The position numbers and the translations under genes are program-made. From assembly GCF_003053725.1 (NCBI RefSeq), contig NZ_QAYC01000003.1, forward strand, positions 310,001-374,000: 64,000 bases of DNA. The letters are read 5' to 3'. This stretch comes from Rhodovulum kholense. Its GTDB lineage: Bacteria; Pseudomonadota; Alphaproteobacteria; Rhodobacterales; Rhodobacteraceae. The notes under the pieces were generated by a model that worked only from the letters and a program-made list of their open reading frames with translations, was not told the DNA's origin and ran no database searches. Each line of letters starts with the position of its first letter. Position 1 is the stretch's first letter. Positions 27,255 through 35,767 of this stretch are shown here, one piece after another.

Positions 27255-28895
27255 ATGAAAGACCGCCTCTATCTTTACGACACCACCCTTCGCGACGGGC
27301 AGCAGACGCAGGGCGTCCAGTTCTCGACCGACGAGAAGATCCGCATCGCCCATGTGCTGGACGAGTTGGGGGTCGACTATATCGAGGGCGGCTGGCCCGG
27401 CGCGAACCCGACCGACAGCGCCTTCTTCGAGGCGCGGCCCGAGACCCGTGCCACCTTCACCGCCTTCGGCATGACCAAGCGGGCCGGGCGGTCGGCCGAA
27501 AACGACGAGGTGCTGGCGGGCGTTCTGAACGCGGGCACCGGGGCGGTCTGTCTGGTTGGCAAGACCCATGATTTCCACGTCACCACGGCGCTGGGGATCG
27601 GGCTGGACGAGAATATCGAGAATATCGCAAAATCCGTCGCCCATCTGGTCGCGCAGGGCCGCGAGGCGCTGTTCGATGCCGAACATTTCTTCGACGGCTT
27701 CAAGGCCAATCCCGGGTATGCGCTGGACTGCTGCCGCGCCGCGCTGGAGGCGGGGGCGCGCTGGATCGTTCTGTGCGACACCAATGGCGGCACCCTGCCG
27801 CCCGAGATCGGCCGGATAACCGCCGAGGTCATCGCGGCGGGCATTCCCGGCGACCGGCTGGGCATTCACACCCATGACGACACCGGCAATGCGGTCGCGG
27901 GCAGTCTTGCGGCCATCGACGCGGGCGCGCGGCAGGTGCAGGGCACGCTGAACGGGCTGGGCGAGCGTTGCGGCAACGCGAACCTGACGACGCTGATCCC
28001 GACGCTCTTGCTGAAAGAGCCCTATGCCAGCCGGTTCGAGACCGGGATCACGCCCGAGGCGCTGGCGGGGATCACCCGGGCCTCGCGACTGCTGGACGAA
28101 ATCCTGAACCGGGTGCCGCAGAAAAGCGCGCCCTATGTCGGGTCCTCGGCTTTCGCGCACAAGGCGGGGCTCCATGCCAGCGCGATCCTGAAGGACCCCA
28201 CGACCTACGAACATGTCGCGCCGCAAGCGACCGGCAATAGCCGCGTCATTCCGATGTCGAACCAGGCCGGGCAGTCGAACCTGCGCCGCCGTCTGGCCGA
28301 GGCCGGGCTTGAGGTGGCGAAGGACGACCCCCGGCTGGCCGGGATCCTCGACGAGGTGAAGGCGCGCGAGGGGCAGGGCTATTCCTACGACACCGCGCAG
28401 GCGAGCTTCGAGCTGATCGCGCGCCGGGTGCTGGACCGGCTGCCCGCCTTCTTCCGGATCAAGCGTTACCGGGTGACGGTCGAACGGCGTCGGCTCGACC
28501 CCGCCCGGGTGGTGACCCTGTCCGAGGCGGTCGTGGTTCTGGATGTCGATGGCGAACGCAAGCTGTCGGTGTCGGAAAGCCTCGATGCCGAGGGCAACGA
28601 TCGCGGGCCGGTCAACGCGCTGTGGCGGGCGCTGGCCAAGGATCTGGGGCCCTATCAGGCGTTCATCGACGACATGCGGCTCGTCGATTTCAAGGTGCGC
28701 ATCACCAATGGCGGCACCGAGGCCGTGACCCGGGTCATCATCGACAGCGAGGACGGGGCGGGGCGGCGCTGGTCCACCGTGGGGGTGTCGCCCAATATCG
28801 TCGATGCCTCGTTCGAGGCGCTGCTGGACGCGGTGATCTGGAAACTGGTGCGCGACGGCGCGCCCGATTACGACGCGGGCGGCCATGACGCTTGA
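27255..28895 (+). CDS. cimA: (R)-citramalate synthase
   Basis: 546-residue enzyme of the IPMS/HOA family condensing pyruvate and acetyl-CoA to citramalate, the entry to isoleucine synthesis independent of threonine. The N-terminal TIM barrel starts YLYDTTLRDGQQTQGVQF; metal site HTHDDTGNAVAG and GERCGNANL follow. The C-terminal ~150 residues form the LeuA-type allosteric domain (VLDVDGERKLSV, DMRLVDFKVRI), the site of isoleucine feedback in the family. MKDRLYLYD is chosen by family length; an ATG at 27240 is an alternative. It overlaps the next gene by 11 bp. Confidence 0.93.
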   Translation: MKDRLYLYDTTLRDGQQTQGVQFSTDEKIRIAHVLDELGVDYIEGGWPGANPTDSAFFEARPETRATFTAFGMTKRAGRSAENDEVLAGVLNAGTGAVCLVGKTHDFHVTTALGIGLDENIENIAKSVAHLVAQGREALFDAEHFFDGFKANPGYALDCCRAALEAGARWIVLCDTNGGTLPPEIGRITAEVIAAGIPGDRLGIHTHDDTGNAVAGSLAAIDAGARQVQGTLNGLGERCGNANLTTLIPTLLLKEPYASRFETGITPEALAGITRASRLLDEILNRVPQKSAPYVGSSAFAHKAGLHASAILKDPTTYEHVAPQATGNSRVIPMSNQAGQSNLRRRLAEAGLEVAKDDPRLAGILDEVKAREGQGYSYDTAQASFELIARRVLDRLPAFFRIKRYRVTVERRRLDPARVVTLSEAVVVLDVDGERKLSVSESLDAEGNDRGPVNALWRALAKDLGPYQAFIDDMRLVDFKVRITNGGTEAVTRVIIDSEDGAGRRWSTVGVSPNIVDASFEALLDAVIWKLVRDGAPDYDAGGHDA

Positions 28896-29646
28896 GGCCT
28901 GCGCCGAGATCGTCCGCAAGGGCGATCCCGACCGCTTTCTGGCGGTGATGGCGGCCCCGGTCGCGGCGCGGGCGCGGCTTCTGCCGCTTTATGCCTTCAA
29001 TGTCGAGGTGGCGCGCGCGCCCTGGGTGACAGAAGAGCCGCTGATCGCCGAGATGCGGCTGCAATGGTGGCTGGACGCGCTGGAGGAAATCGCGGGCGGC
29101 GGCCCCGTGCGCCGCCACGAGGTGGCGACGCCGCTGGCCGAGGTGCTGTCGCCCGAGGCCGCCCGCGATCTGGTGCCGCTGGTCGAGGCGCGGCGTTGGG
29201 ACGCCTATCGCGAGCCCTTCGCCGATGGCGCCGCCCTCGAGGCGCATCTGGCGGCCACCTCCGGCCGGCTGATGGGGGCGGCCGCCCGGGCACTGGGCGC
29301 CGAAGACGGGCAGGCGGTGCTGGCCGATCTGGGCCTGGCCATGGGGCTTGCGGGCTGGTTTCTGGCGGTGCCCGCGCTTCTGGCGCGGGGACGGTGGCCC
29401 TTGCCGGATGATCGGCCGGAGGCCATTGCCGATCTGGCCCGGTCGGGGCTTGCGCGGCTGGCCGCTGCGCGTGCGACCGGGCTTCCGGCGCGTGCGGTTC
29501 CGGCGGCGCGGACGGCCTGGCGCACCGAAGGGGTCCTGAGGCGAGCCGCGGCCCGACCCGACCGCGTCTTGGGCGGCGGGCTGGACGAGGCGGAAGTCGT
29601 GCGCCGGGCGGGGCTTTTGCGGCGGGCGCTGACCGGCGGCTGGTAG
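28885..29646 (+). CDS. Squalene/phytoene synthase family protein (NDUFAF6-like)
   Basis: 253-residue helical protein of the SQS/PSY fold, short for a true phytoene synthase. LLPLYAFNVEVARAPWVT and LQWWLDALEE replace the aspartate-rich motifs that bind prenyl diphosphates, so it is probably not a carotenoid enzyme. This short form resembles NDUFAF6, a mitochondrial complex I assembly factor; that role is inference only. The start overlaps cimA by 11 bp, implying co-translation. The C-terminal third is Arg/Ala-rich. Confidence 0.78.
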   Translation: MTLEACAEIVRKGDPDRFLAVMAAPVAARARLLPLYAFNVEVARAPWVTEEPLIAEMRLQWWLDALEEIAGGGPVRRHEVATPLAEVLSPEAARDLVPLVEARRWDAYREPFADGAALEAHLAATSGRLMGAAARALGAEDGQAVLADLGLAMGLAGWFLAVPALLARGRWPLPDDRPEAIADLARSGLARLAAARATGLPARAVPAARTAWRTEGVLRRAAARPDRVLGGGLDEAEVVRRAGLLRRALTGGW

Positions 29647-29681
29647 TGCGGCGGGCTTGCCCGAGATGCATCATTCGACAC

Positions 29682-30007
29682 TGGGGGGAAGTGCAGGTTT
29701 CTGTTGCCAGGTACCTGCGAACCCCGCCTTACGTTGCTAGACGCAAGGGCTTAAGATTTGGTTTTGCGGACTGCTTACGCAGCCAGCGCCACCGGAGCAC
29801 GGTTGTCATTGGCAACTATCATGCTTGCACCGATAACGGTGGTAGCTCACCGGGCAAAAGCTAACCCCTTTAGACGTCCGTCGATCCTGTTTCGGCCCCA
29901 GGATCCCGCCAATGTGGGATATTTGGTGGAGCCGCCGGGTACCGCCCCCGGGTCCGATCCGCTTATTACGGGCGCGTTTATTGCCATAGTCCCTTGCGGG
30001 ACGGTCC
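29682..30007 (-). ncRNA. ssrA: Two-piece (circularly permuted) tmRNA
   Basis: Trans-translation RNA that rescues stalled ribosomes. Read on the minus strand, an acceptor piece ends in a T-arm-like stem CCGGG...CCCGG followed by CGGCTCC-A-CCA (CCA at 29926-29924). A 24-base intervening sequence follows, then the coding piece starts GGGGCCGAAACAGGATCGACG at 29899. GGGGCCG pairs with CGGCTCC, restoring the acceptor stem. The tag is read from 29813 to 29775: ANDNRAPVALAA then TAA, with the resume codon GCC preceded by ATAGTT. This permuted layout is the known alphaproteobacterial form. The outer ends are approximate; the 3' end is set by the hairpin GCAGGT...ACCTGC near 29690. Confidence 0.93.
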
Positions 30008-30042
30008 AAAGATAGGCCGGGGAGGCGCGCGCTTCAAGGGGG

Positions 30043-30213
30043 TCAGCGCGCGGGAAGGGCCGCACAATGGGCGCCGCCCGCCGCCTGACCCGAGCCGAGC
30101 GCGAAAAGCGCCGGGGCAAGATAGGGATCAAGCGGGGCGGACCGCACGAGGTCGATGGCGAGAAACCCCGCCACTGCGACCAGAAGGGTCAGAACGACCG
30201 GACGCCGGGTCAT
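30043..30213 (-). CDS. Small single-helix membrane protein coupled to the YeeE gene
   Basis: 56-residue protein starting MTRRPVVLTLLVAVAGFLAIDLV, a single membrane helix after a basic N-terminus, then a Pro/Ala-rich tail. Its ATG overlaps the YeeE-type transporter stop as ATGA (30210-30213), which is strong evidence that it is translated. There is no recognisable family and no Cys in the helix. It may be an accessory subunit or simply a short conserved rider; homologues next to other YeeE genes would settle this. Confidence 0.55.
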   Translation of the reverse strand: MTRRPVVLTLLVAVAGFLAIDLVRSAPLDPYLAPALFALGSGQAAGGAHCAALPAR

Positions 30214-31334
30214 CTGCGCGCCTCGAGCCCCAGAAGGGGGCGAAGCTGGATGCCGTACCAGGACCCGGTGAAGGCGGCCGCGAACCAGGCCCAGCCATGC
30301 AGGCTGCCGGTCGAGATCCCCGAGAAGAAGGCGCCGATATTGCAGCCGAAGGCAAGCCGCGAGGAATAGCCCAAGAGGAACCCTGCGATCACCACCGCGA
30401 CCCAGGCCCGCGCCGGGTGATCGGCGATCCGCCCGGTCAGCCCGTCGCGCCAGAACGCGGCCAGAGCAGCCCCCGCGATCAGCCCCAGATCGGTCAGCGA
30501 GGTGACGTCGGTCAGCACGCTTTCGCGCAGCCGCTCGACATTGCCGGGGGCCGACCAGAAGGCCGAGCCCGACAGATCGGCGCCGAGCGCCGTCGCGCCC
30601 TTCGCGACCCACAGCCCCAGACCGTAGACCACGCCCCAGGGCTGGCCCGCGACCGCCAGATGCAGGATCGCCAGCCCGGCCAGCAGCACCGCCGCCAGCC
30701 AGTAGCGGGCCGGGATCGCGCGCTTGCCCTGATCGGCCAGCGCCATCGCAAGCCCCGCGACCGAGGCCAGCAGCACCAGCGTCAGCGCCAGCCCCTCGGT
30801 GCCGGTCAGCGCGGCGACCGGCAGCGCGCCAAGCTCGGTCCACCAGACCAGGTGATAGGCGCCGAAGAAGCTGCCGAGGCAGAAGAAGGGCAGGGCGACC
30901 GCGCTGACAAGATTGCCCGATCCGGCATTCACCAGTGTGCCCGATCCGCAGCCCAGCACGATCTGCATGCAGGCGCCGAAGACGAAGGCGCCGCCGACCA
31001 TCGCAAAGCCGACAGGGGCATGGGCTCCCACAAGCTCGCCCGGATGGCTGGCCAGCATCGGGAAGGCCGCGGTCGCGACCAGCGCCAGGCAGACCATCTG
31101 CGCCACCAGCCCCGAGGCGTCGCGCTGCAGGATCATCCGCCGCCAGGGGCCGGTAAAGCCGAAGCGCAGCCCCTCGAGTACCAGCCCGAAGCCGAGCCCG
31201 ATCATCAGCAGCGCGCCCGAGCGCGGCCCGGCCATCGCGGCCACGGTCAGAACCGCCAGTGCGCACAGGCCGAGACCGGCGGTTCGGGGAAGGATACGGG
31301 AAGACGCGGTCATCGTCTGGCTGCTGTCGGTCAT
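30210..31334 (-). CDS. YeeE/YedE (TsuA-like) thiosulfate-type transporter
   Basis: 374-residue polytopic membrane protein of the YeeE/YedE family, which in characterised members imports thiosulfate or other small sulfur species. About nine to ten hydrophobic segments are visible. Family cysteines occur in FGACMQIVLGCGSGTL and RLAFGCNIGAFFSG, the two pseudo-repeat signatures that pass sulfur along the pore. It lies 4 bp downstream of a periplasmic rhodanese on the same strand, making a sulfur-handling unit. Substrate is inferred from family and neighbour. Confidence 0.88.
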   Translation of the reverse strand: MTDSSQTMTASSRILPRTAGLGLCALAVLTVAAMAGPRSGALLMIGLGFGLVLEGLRFGFTGPWRRMILQRDASGLVAQMVCLALVATAAFPMLASHPGELVGAHAPVGFAMVGGAFVFGACMQIVLGCGSGTLVNAGSGNLVSAVALPFFCLGSFFGAYHLVWWTELGALPVAALTGTEGLALTLVLLASVAGLAMALADQGKRAIPARYWLAAVLLAGLAILHLAVAGQPWGVVYGLGLWVAKGATALGADLSGSAFWSAPGNVERLRESVLTDVTSLTDLGLIAGAALAAFWRDGLTGRIADHPARAWVAVVIAGFLLGYSSRLAFGCNIGAFFSGISTGSLHGWAWFAAAFTGSWYGIQLRPLLGLEARR

Positions 31335-31338
31335 GGGG

Positions 31339-32298
31339 TCAATAGCGTCCGGTCACGCGGTTCCACAGATTGCGAAGCGGGCCGGGCAGGTTCGCGGTCT
31401 CATGCCCCGACCGGGTCCAGCCGACCATCGACTCGGGGTAAAGCCTGACCCCCTCGATCCCGGCCAGTTCGCTGAGCGCGAACCAGTTCGTCGCGGCCCA
31501 GTGCCCGGTATTGCAGAACGAGACCAGCCGGTCGCCCGGGGCAAAGCCGTTGGCGGTGGCGAGCTCCGGGACCAGATCGGGCTTGATCAGCGCGGGCGCG
31601 TCGCTGCCGAACCAGCCCGAATGGGTGAAATAGCGCGATTGCGGCAGGGTGCCGGGCCGGGCCGCCGCCGGATGCTTGGCATTGCCCGCCCAGAAGGATT
31701 GGGGCCGCGCATCGATCAGGTCGCCGGGCGCGTCGCCCGCGACGATGGCCTCAACATCCTCGGTGGTGGCCAGCCACTCATGGCTGAAGCTGACCTCGAT
31801 ATCGCTGGGCGCGGGGGCAAGCGCCGGGCCGGTCTCGACCGCCAGGTCGGCAGCGCTCCAGGCGGTCATGCCGCCATTCAGGATCGCAAGCGGGCTGACC
31901 CCGCTCGATTTCAGCGTCCAGTAGACCCGCGCGGCCGCGCCGAAATCGGACGGGTCGCTGCCCTGATGCACGACCACGGTGGGCCGGTCCCGGGTCACGC
32001 CGAGGCTGCGCAGCACCTCGGTCAGCCGGTCTTCGGGGATCAGTGCGCCGGGATTGTCGGCCGGGCCGCGGAACAGCCCGTAGGGCGCCGAGACCGCGCC
32101 GGGGATATGGCCGGCCTCGAAGACCGGGGCGGCGCCATCGGGGCCGCTGCGGATATCGAGTACAAGCGGCGCGACCGTGGCCTGCGCCTCGACCAGACCT
32201 GGAGGGTCGATCAGCGGCCCGAAACCCGGCGCGGCAAGGGCTGCGGGACCGGCAAGAAGGGCAAGGACGAAGGCGGCGCTCGGGGCAAATCTGGTCAT
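31339..32298 (-). CDS. Periplasmic sulfurtransferase (tandem rhodanese domains)
   Basis: 319-residue exported protein: signal peptide (AAFVLALLAGPAALA), an N-terminal inactive rhodanese domain (VLDIRSGPDGAAPVFEAGHIPGAV) and a C-terminal active one. The active loop is VSFCNTGHWAATNW with the catalytic Cys. It would transfer sulfane sulfur from thiosulfate or 3-mercaptopyruvate. It is the first gene of a unit with the YeeE-type transporter four bases downstream, suggesting that sulfur released or bound in the periplasm is handed to the transporter. Promoter region precedes at 32299-32560. Confidence 0.9.
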   Translation of the reverse strand: MTRFAPSAAFVLALLAGPAALAAPGFGPLIDPPGLVEAQATVAPLVLDIRSGPDGAAPVFEAGHIPGAVSAPYGLFRGPADNPGALIPEDRLTEVLRSLGVTRDRPTVVVHQGSDPSDFGAAARVYWTLKSSGVSPLAILNGGMTAWSAADLAVETGPALAPAPSDIEVSFSHEWLATTEDVEAIVAGDAPGDLIDARPQSFWAGNAKHPAAARPGTLPQSRYFTHSGWFGSDAPALIKPDLVPELATANGFAPGDRLVSFCNTGHWAATNWFALSELAGIEGVRLYPESMVGWTRSGHETANLPGPLRNLWNRVTGRY

Positions 32299-32560
32299 CT
32301 CGTCACCTCATGAATTGCGCCCCAAAGCTGTGGCGGCCCGACGCGCGACGCAAGGCCGCAAGGTCTTGTTAACACTAATCCGATTCGTTTTGAAGGTCGC
32401 CTGTTCGTTGTGCGTCTGCCGCGGAAACACGCGTGTTTCGCGACACGCGGCGATCCGGAACGTCAAGCCGCCCTGATCCGCAAAAAAAGAACTGGGTCGG
32501 CGGACCTCAGGACAACGCTGCTCACCGGCCATGCCCGGGGTGCAGGGCCTGCGCGTCAAC
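32299..32560. other. Upstream region of the sulfur unit, with a 16-bp palindrome
   Basis: No gene is seen. The stretch is less GC-rich near 32365-32415 (promoter-like) and contains the perfect palindrome GAAACACGCGTGTTTC at 32424-32439, about 125 bp before the sulfurtransferase start. It could be an operator for a dimeric regulator. No -35/-10 pair could be assigned with confidence. Confidence 0.45.
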
Positions 32561-32593
32561 GGAAAGGGCGGCGCCCCGGCAGGAGCGCCGCCC
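32561..32593 (-). terminator. Terminator of the polyamine-binding protein gene
   Basis: Nine-base stem GGGCGGCGC/GCGCCGCCC with a ten-base loop, followed on the minus strand by TTTCC, 34 bp after the stop of the gene ending at 32627. On the plus strand a CGGTTTT also follows, so it may work in both directions. Confidence 0.7.
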
Positions 32594-32626
32594 CGGTTTT
32601 CGCTTCCGCCTCGGCGGCGTCGGGCC

Positions 32627-33670
32627 CTAGAAGCCCGCCTTGATCTTCTCGAAGGCCGCCGACTGCTTTTCGCGCAGCTCGCCCGGCATCGGCAGTTGCG
32701 CCAGCACCGGCACGTCGATCGGGCCGAGCCCGACGGCGGTCAGCGCCTCATCGCCGATCTCGGCCATTGCCTTGTCGTTCGACTGGCCATAGCCCGCATC
32801 CAGAAGCGCCTGGGTCGCGGCGGGGTCGAGCATGGCGTTCAGGAAGTCATAGGCTTTCTCTTCCGAACCGGGGCCGTCCTTCAGATCGACATAGCCGCAC
32901 AGCCAGAGCGACGAGCCCTCCTTGGCCTCGCGTTGGAAGCCGATGGGGAAGTCCTGTTCGGCCATCGTGGGCAGGGTCTCGTTCCAGGCCCAGGACACCA
33001 GCACCTCGCCCGAGGCCAGAAGCTGCGCCAGCTCGGCCGGGTCGGTCCAGTAGGTGCGCAGGTTCGGATGCACCTCGCGCAGCCATTCGACGGCCGCGTC
33101 GAACTGGGAATCCGTCGCATGGGTCCAGTTGGTGGTGCCGGTCGCCAGATAGGCCAGCGCGAAGGTGTCGTCGACATTGTCGGGCAGGGTCACGCGGCCT
33201 TCGTATTTCGGGTCCTTGAAGACCTGGAGCGAGGCCACGTCCTCGGCTGGCACCTCTTCGGTGTTATAGGCGATCCCGGTCGAGCCGAAATCGGTCGGCA
33301 CGAAATAAACATCGGCACCGGTATCGGCCACGTCGGTGCCCTTGAGGTTGGCGTTCAGATCGCCCCAGGCCGGGATTTTCGAGGTGTCCCAGGGTTCGAG
33401 AATGCCGGATTCGACCCATTTCGTGACCGAGCCCGCGCAGACATGGCTGACATCGGTCCGGAAGCCAGAGCGCAGCTTCTGGAACGCTTCTTCCTCGTCG
33501 CCGAAGAAGGTGAAGGTCGGGTTGTCCCCGTACTTGTCCTTGTACTTGGTGTGGAAGGCCGCGTTCTCGAAGCCGGGATAGTCGAACACGAGCAGATCGG
33601 CGTCGGTGGCCCAGGCGGCCGACCCGGCAATCAGGGCCGCGGTGCTGGCGAGAATCAGGCGAACGGTCAT
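32627..33670 (-). CDS. Polyamine-type ABC transporter substrate-binding protein (PotD-like)
   Basis: 347-residue periplasmic binding protein (type 2 fold) with signal peptide MTVRLILASTAALIAGSAAWA. Domain phrases match PotD/ spermidine-putrescine binders: LLVFDYPGFENAAF, DVSHVCAGSVTKWVESGILEPWD, FGSTGIAYNTEEVP, and SWAWNETL, with acidic/aromatic residues for polyamine contact (W, Y, D). It is monocistronic with its own terminator; no ATPase or permease is next to it. The start is preceded by GCGAGGGACCTCC. It might serve the permease unit at the window's left edge or another one outside. Confidence 0.88.
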   Translation of the reverse strand: MTVRLILASTAALIAGSAAWATDADLLVFDYPGFENAAFHTKYKDKYGDNPTFTFFGDEEEAFQKLRSGFRTDVSHVCAGSVTKWVESGILEPWDTSKIPAWGDLNANLKGTDVADTGADVYFVPTDFGSTGIAYNTEEVPAEDVASLQVFKDPKYEGRVTLPDNVDDTFALAYLATGTTNWTHATDSQFDAAVEWLREVHPNLRTYWTDPAELAQLLASGEVLVSWAWNETLPTMAEQDFPIGFQREAKEGSSLWLCGYVDLKDGPGSEEKAYDFLNAMLDPAATQALLDAGYGQSNDKAMAEIGDEALTAVGLGPIDVPVLAQLPMPGELREKQSAAFEKIKAGF

Positions 33671-33803
33671 GGAGGTCCCTCGCGTTGGGAGTGGGTGCAA
33701 GGTCACGCTAGCGGTGCGCCGGGCTCCGCTCAAGACCATTGGCGGGACTCGCCTCCGCGTCGCGGGTCTGCCAAAAGGGGGCCAGGCAAGAGGACGGGGA
33801 CCG

Positions 33804-34325
33804 ATGGGACAGGCAATGGTCACGGCGGGCTGGTGCCGGCTGATGGCGCGATACAATCGCTGGCAGAACCGCGCGATGATGGAAGAGGTGGCCGGGATGG
33901 ACGAGGCCGCCCGCAAGGCCGGGCGCGGTGCCTTCTGGGGGTCGATCCAGGGCACGATGGCGCATCTTCTCTGGGCCGATCACATCTGGATGTCGCGGCT
34001 CGACGGCTGGGAGGCGCCCCATGTGGGGCTGTCCGACAGCGCCCATTTTGTTGCCGACTGGTCGGAATATCGCTCCAAGCGGCAGATCACCGATGCCCGC
34101 ATCAGCCGCTGGGCGCAGGGCCTGACCGAGGCCGGTCTTGCGGGCGATCTGGCCTGGTATTCGGGGGCCGCGGGGCGCGAGATGGTGGTGCCGCGCGCGG
34201 TCTGCGTCGTTCACATGTTCAACCACCAGACCCATCACCGCGGCCAGATCCACGCGATGCTGACCGCCGCCGGGGTGTTGACCGCGCCGACCGATCTGTT
34301 TCTGATGCCGGACCTGATCGGGTAG
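33804..34325 (+). CDS. DinB-family metal-dependent protein
   Basis: 173-residue four-helix-bundle protein of the DinB/YfiT superfamily. The three family histidines appear as MAHLLWADHIW near residue 53 and HMFNHQTHHRGQIH near 139-150, forming a likely divalent-metal site. DinB-fold proteins include thiol-dependent S-transferases (mycothiol, bacillithiol) and damage-inducible proteins. ATG with GAGGACGGGGA upstream; ATG at 33816 is an alternative. It diverges from the polyamine-binding gene and is 33 bp before acuI, perhaps co-transcribed. Activity unknown. Confidence 0.85.
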   Translation: MGQAMVTAGWCRLMARYNRWQNRAMMEEVAGMDEAARKAGRGAFWGSIQGTMAHLLWADHIWMSRLDGWEAPHVGLSDSAHFVADWSEYRSKRQITDARISRWAQGLTEAGLAGDLAWYSGAAGREMVVPRAVCVVHMFNHQTHHRGQIHAMLTAAGVLTAPTDLFLMPDLIG

Positions 34326-34358
34326 GGACGCCCGGGGACGGAAAGAGGGAAAGCAGTC

Positions 34359-35351
34359 ATGTTCAGAGCGCTGGTCGTCGAGAAGGATGCGGAGGGCAAG
34401 ACCCGTGCCGCGGTGCAGGATCTGTCGGAGGACCGGCTGCCCGAGGGCGATGTCACGGTCGCGGTCGAATTTTCGACGCTGAACTACAAGGACGGGCTCT
34501 GTCTGGGATCGGGCGGTGGGCTGGTGCGCAGCTGGCCGCATGTGCCGGGCATCGATTTCGCGGGCGTGGTCCAGCAAAGCGCCGATCCGCGCTACAAGCC
34601 CGGCGACCGGGTGGTGCTGACCGGCTGGCGCGTGGGCGAGGTGCATTGGGGCGGCTATGCCCAGCGGGCGCGGGTGAAGGCCGACTGGCTGGTGCCGCTG
34701 CCCGACGGGCTGTCGACCCGGACGGCGATGGCGGTCGGCACGGCGGGCATGGCCGCGATGCTGGCGGTGATCGCGCTGGAGGACCAGGGGCTGAAGCCCG
34801 GCGATGGCCCGGTTCTGGTCACCGGCGCCTCGGGGGGCGTGGGCTCGGTGGCGACGGCGGTGCTGGCGCATCTGGGCCATGAGGTGGCGGCGGTCACCGG
34901 CCGCCCCGGGTCCGAGGACTATCTGCGCGATCTCGGGGCCAGCCGGATCGTGCCGCGCGAGGACCTGTCCGAGGTGACGCGGAAGCCCTTGGAAAGCGAG
35001 ATCTGGGCGGGCTGCGTCGATCCGGTGGCGGGCGCGATGCTGGGCCGGGTGCTGAAGCAGATGAGATACGGCGCCTCGGTGGCGGCTGTGGGCCTTGCGG
35101 GCGGCGCGGCCATCGAGGGCGCGCTGATTACGCCCTTCATCCTGCGCGGCGTCAACCTCCTGGGCATCGACAGCGTGATGCAGCCCTACGAGGCCAGGCT
35201 GCGTGCCTGGCAGCGGATCGCGTCGGACCTGCCGATGGACCGGCTGAAGGGCATGATCCGCAGCGCGACGCTGGAGGATCTGCCCGGGCTCGGGGCCGAC
35301 ATCCTGAAGGGGCAGGTGCAGGGGCGCGTCGTGGTCGACGTCAACGCCTGA
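34359..35351 (+). CDS. acuI: Acrylyl-CoA reductase (NADPH), YhdH/AcuI family
   Basis: 330-residue zinc-independent medium-chain dehydrogenase reducing acryloyl-CoA to propionyl-CoA, important for detoxifying acrylate from DMSP or 3-hydroxypropionate. Features are STLNYKDGLCLGSGGGLVRSWPHVPGIDFAG and the NADPH site VLVTGASGGVGSVATAVL at about residue 150; LREGA-like catalytic Tyr region is in the YKDG motif. The start follows GGAAAGAGGGAAAG. No DMSP lyase gene (dddL) or acuK/acuR is adjacent, so the link to DMSP use is not shown by context. Confidence 0.92.
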   Translation: MFRALVVEKDAEGKTRAAVQDLSEDRLPEGDVTVAVEFSTLNYKDGLCLGSGGGLVRSWPHVPGIDFAGVVQQSADPRYKPGDRVVLTGWRVGEVHWGGYAQRARVKADWLVPLPDGLSTRTAMAVGTAGMAAMLAVIALEDQGLKPGDGPVLVTGASGGVGSVATAVLAHLGHEVAAVTGRPGSEDYLRDLGASRIVPREDLSEVTRKPLESEIWAGCVDPVAGAMLGRVLKQMRYGASVAAVGLAGGAAIEGALITPFILRGVNLLGIDSVMQPYEARLRAWQRIASDLPMDRLKGMIRSATLEDLPGLGADILKGQVQGRVVVDVNA

Positions 35352-35767
35352 GCCGGAGCGGAGGTGAACTGGCCTGAGCCGGAATGGCGCCGGGCAGGCT
35401 CTGGCCGCAAGCAGCGGAGATGGGCGCGCGGGGGCAAACACCGCGCCCTTTGCTTTGAGAGGTGAAGCGCCGACGGCGCTGTCACCTGTCCGGGATGACG
35501 ACGCAAAAATCCTTTCAAGGCATTGAAATTAAATGAATAAAGCGGGTCCGGATTTGAGGGTGGCAGAAGCTGCCCGCGGGCGCCTTCATCCCCGCGCTTG
35601 GTCTTTCGAAGAAAACGTCCTAAGGTTCGATGCGAGAAAGCGCCGCCTTTCCAAGGGCGTTCCCGGCGCGGCCGGTCCTGGCACGACAGATGTCCCAGCC
35701 CATCCGGGGCAGGTCCTGCGTCCGGGCCGCTCCGTAGGGAGATATGACGAACTGCAAGGAGGGCACG
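35352..35767. other. Intergenic stretch between acuI and the usp-BCCT unit
   Basis: About 415 bp without a supportable gene. It holds the acuI terminator-like hairpin near 35422, then an A/T-rich patch at about 35505-35545 (AAATCCTTTC...GAAATTAAATGAATAAAG) that stands out from the surrounding GC and is a likely promoter region for the usp-BCCT unit. Confidence 0.45.
35422..35453 (+). terminator. Terminator-like hairpin after acuI
   Basis: GGGCGCG pairs with CGCGCCC across a 13-base loop, followed by TTTGCTTT, about 70 bp after the acuI stop. Confidence 0.55.

Noticed and set aside
27121-27258. Leader peptide for cimA attenuation overlapping the cysS stop
   Set aside because: The short frame has no run of Ile, Leu or Val codons.
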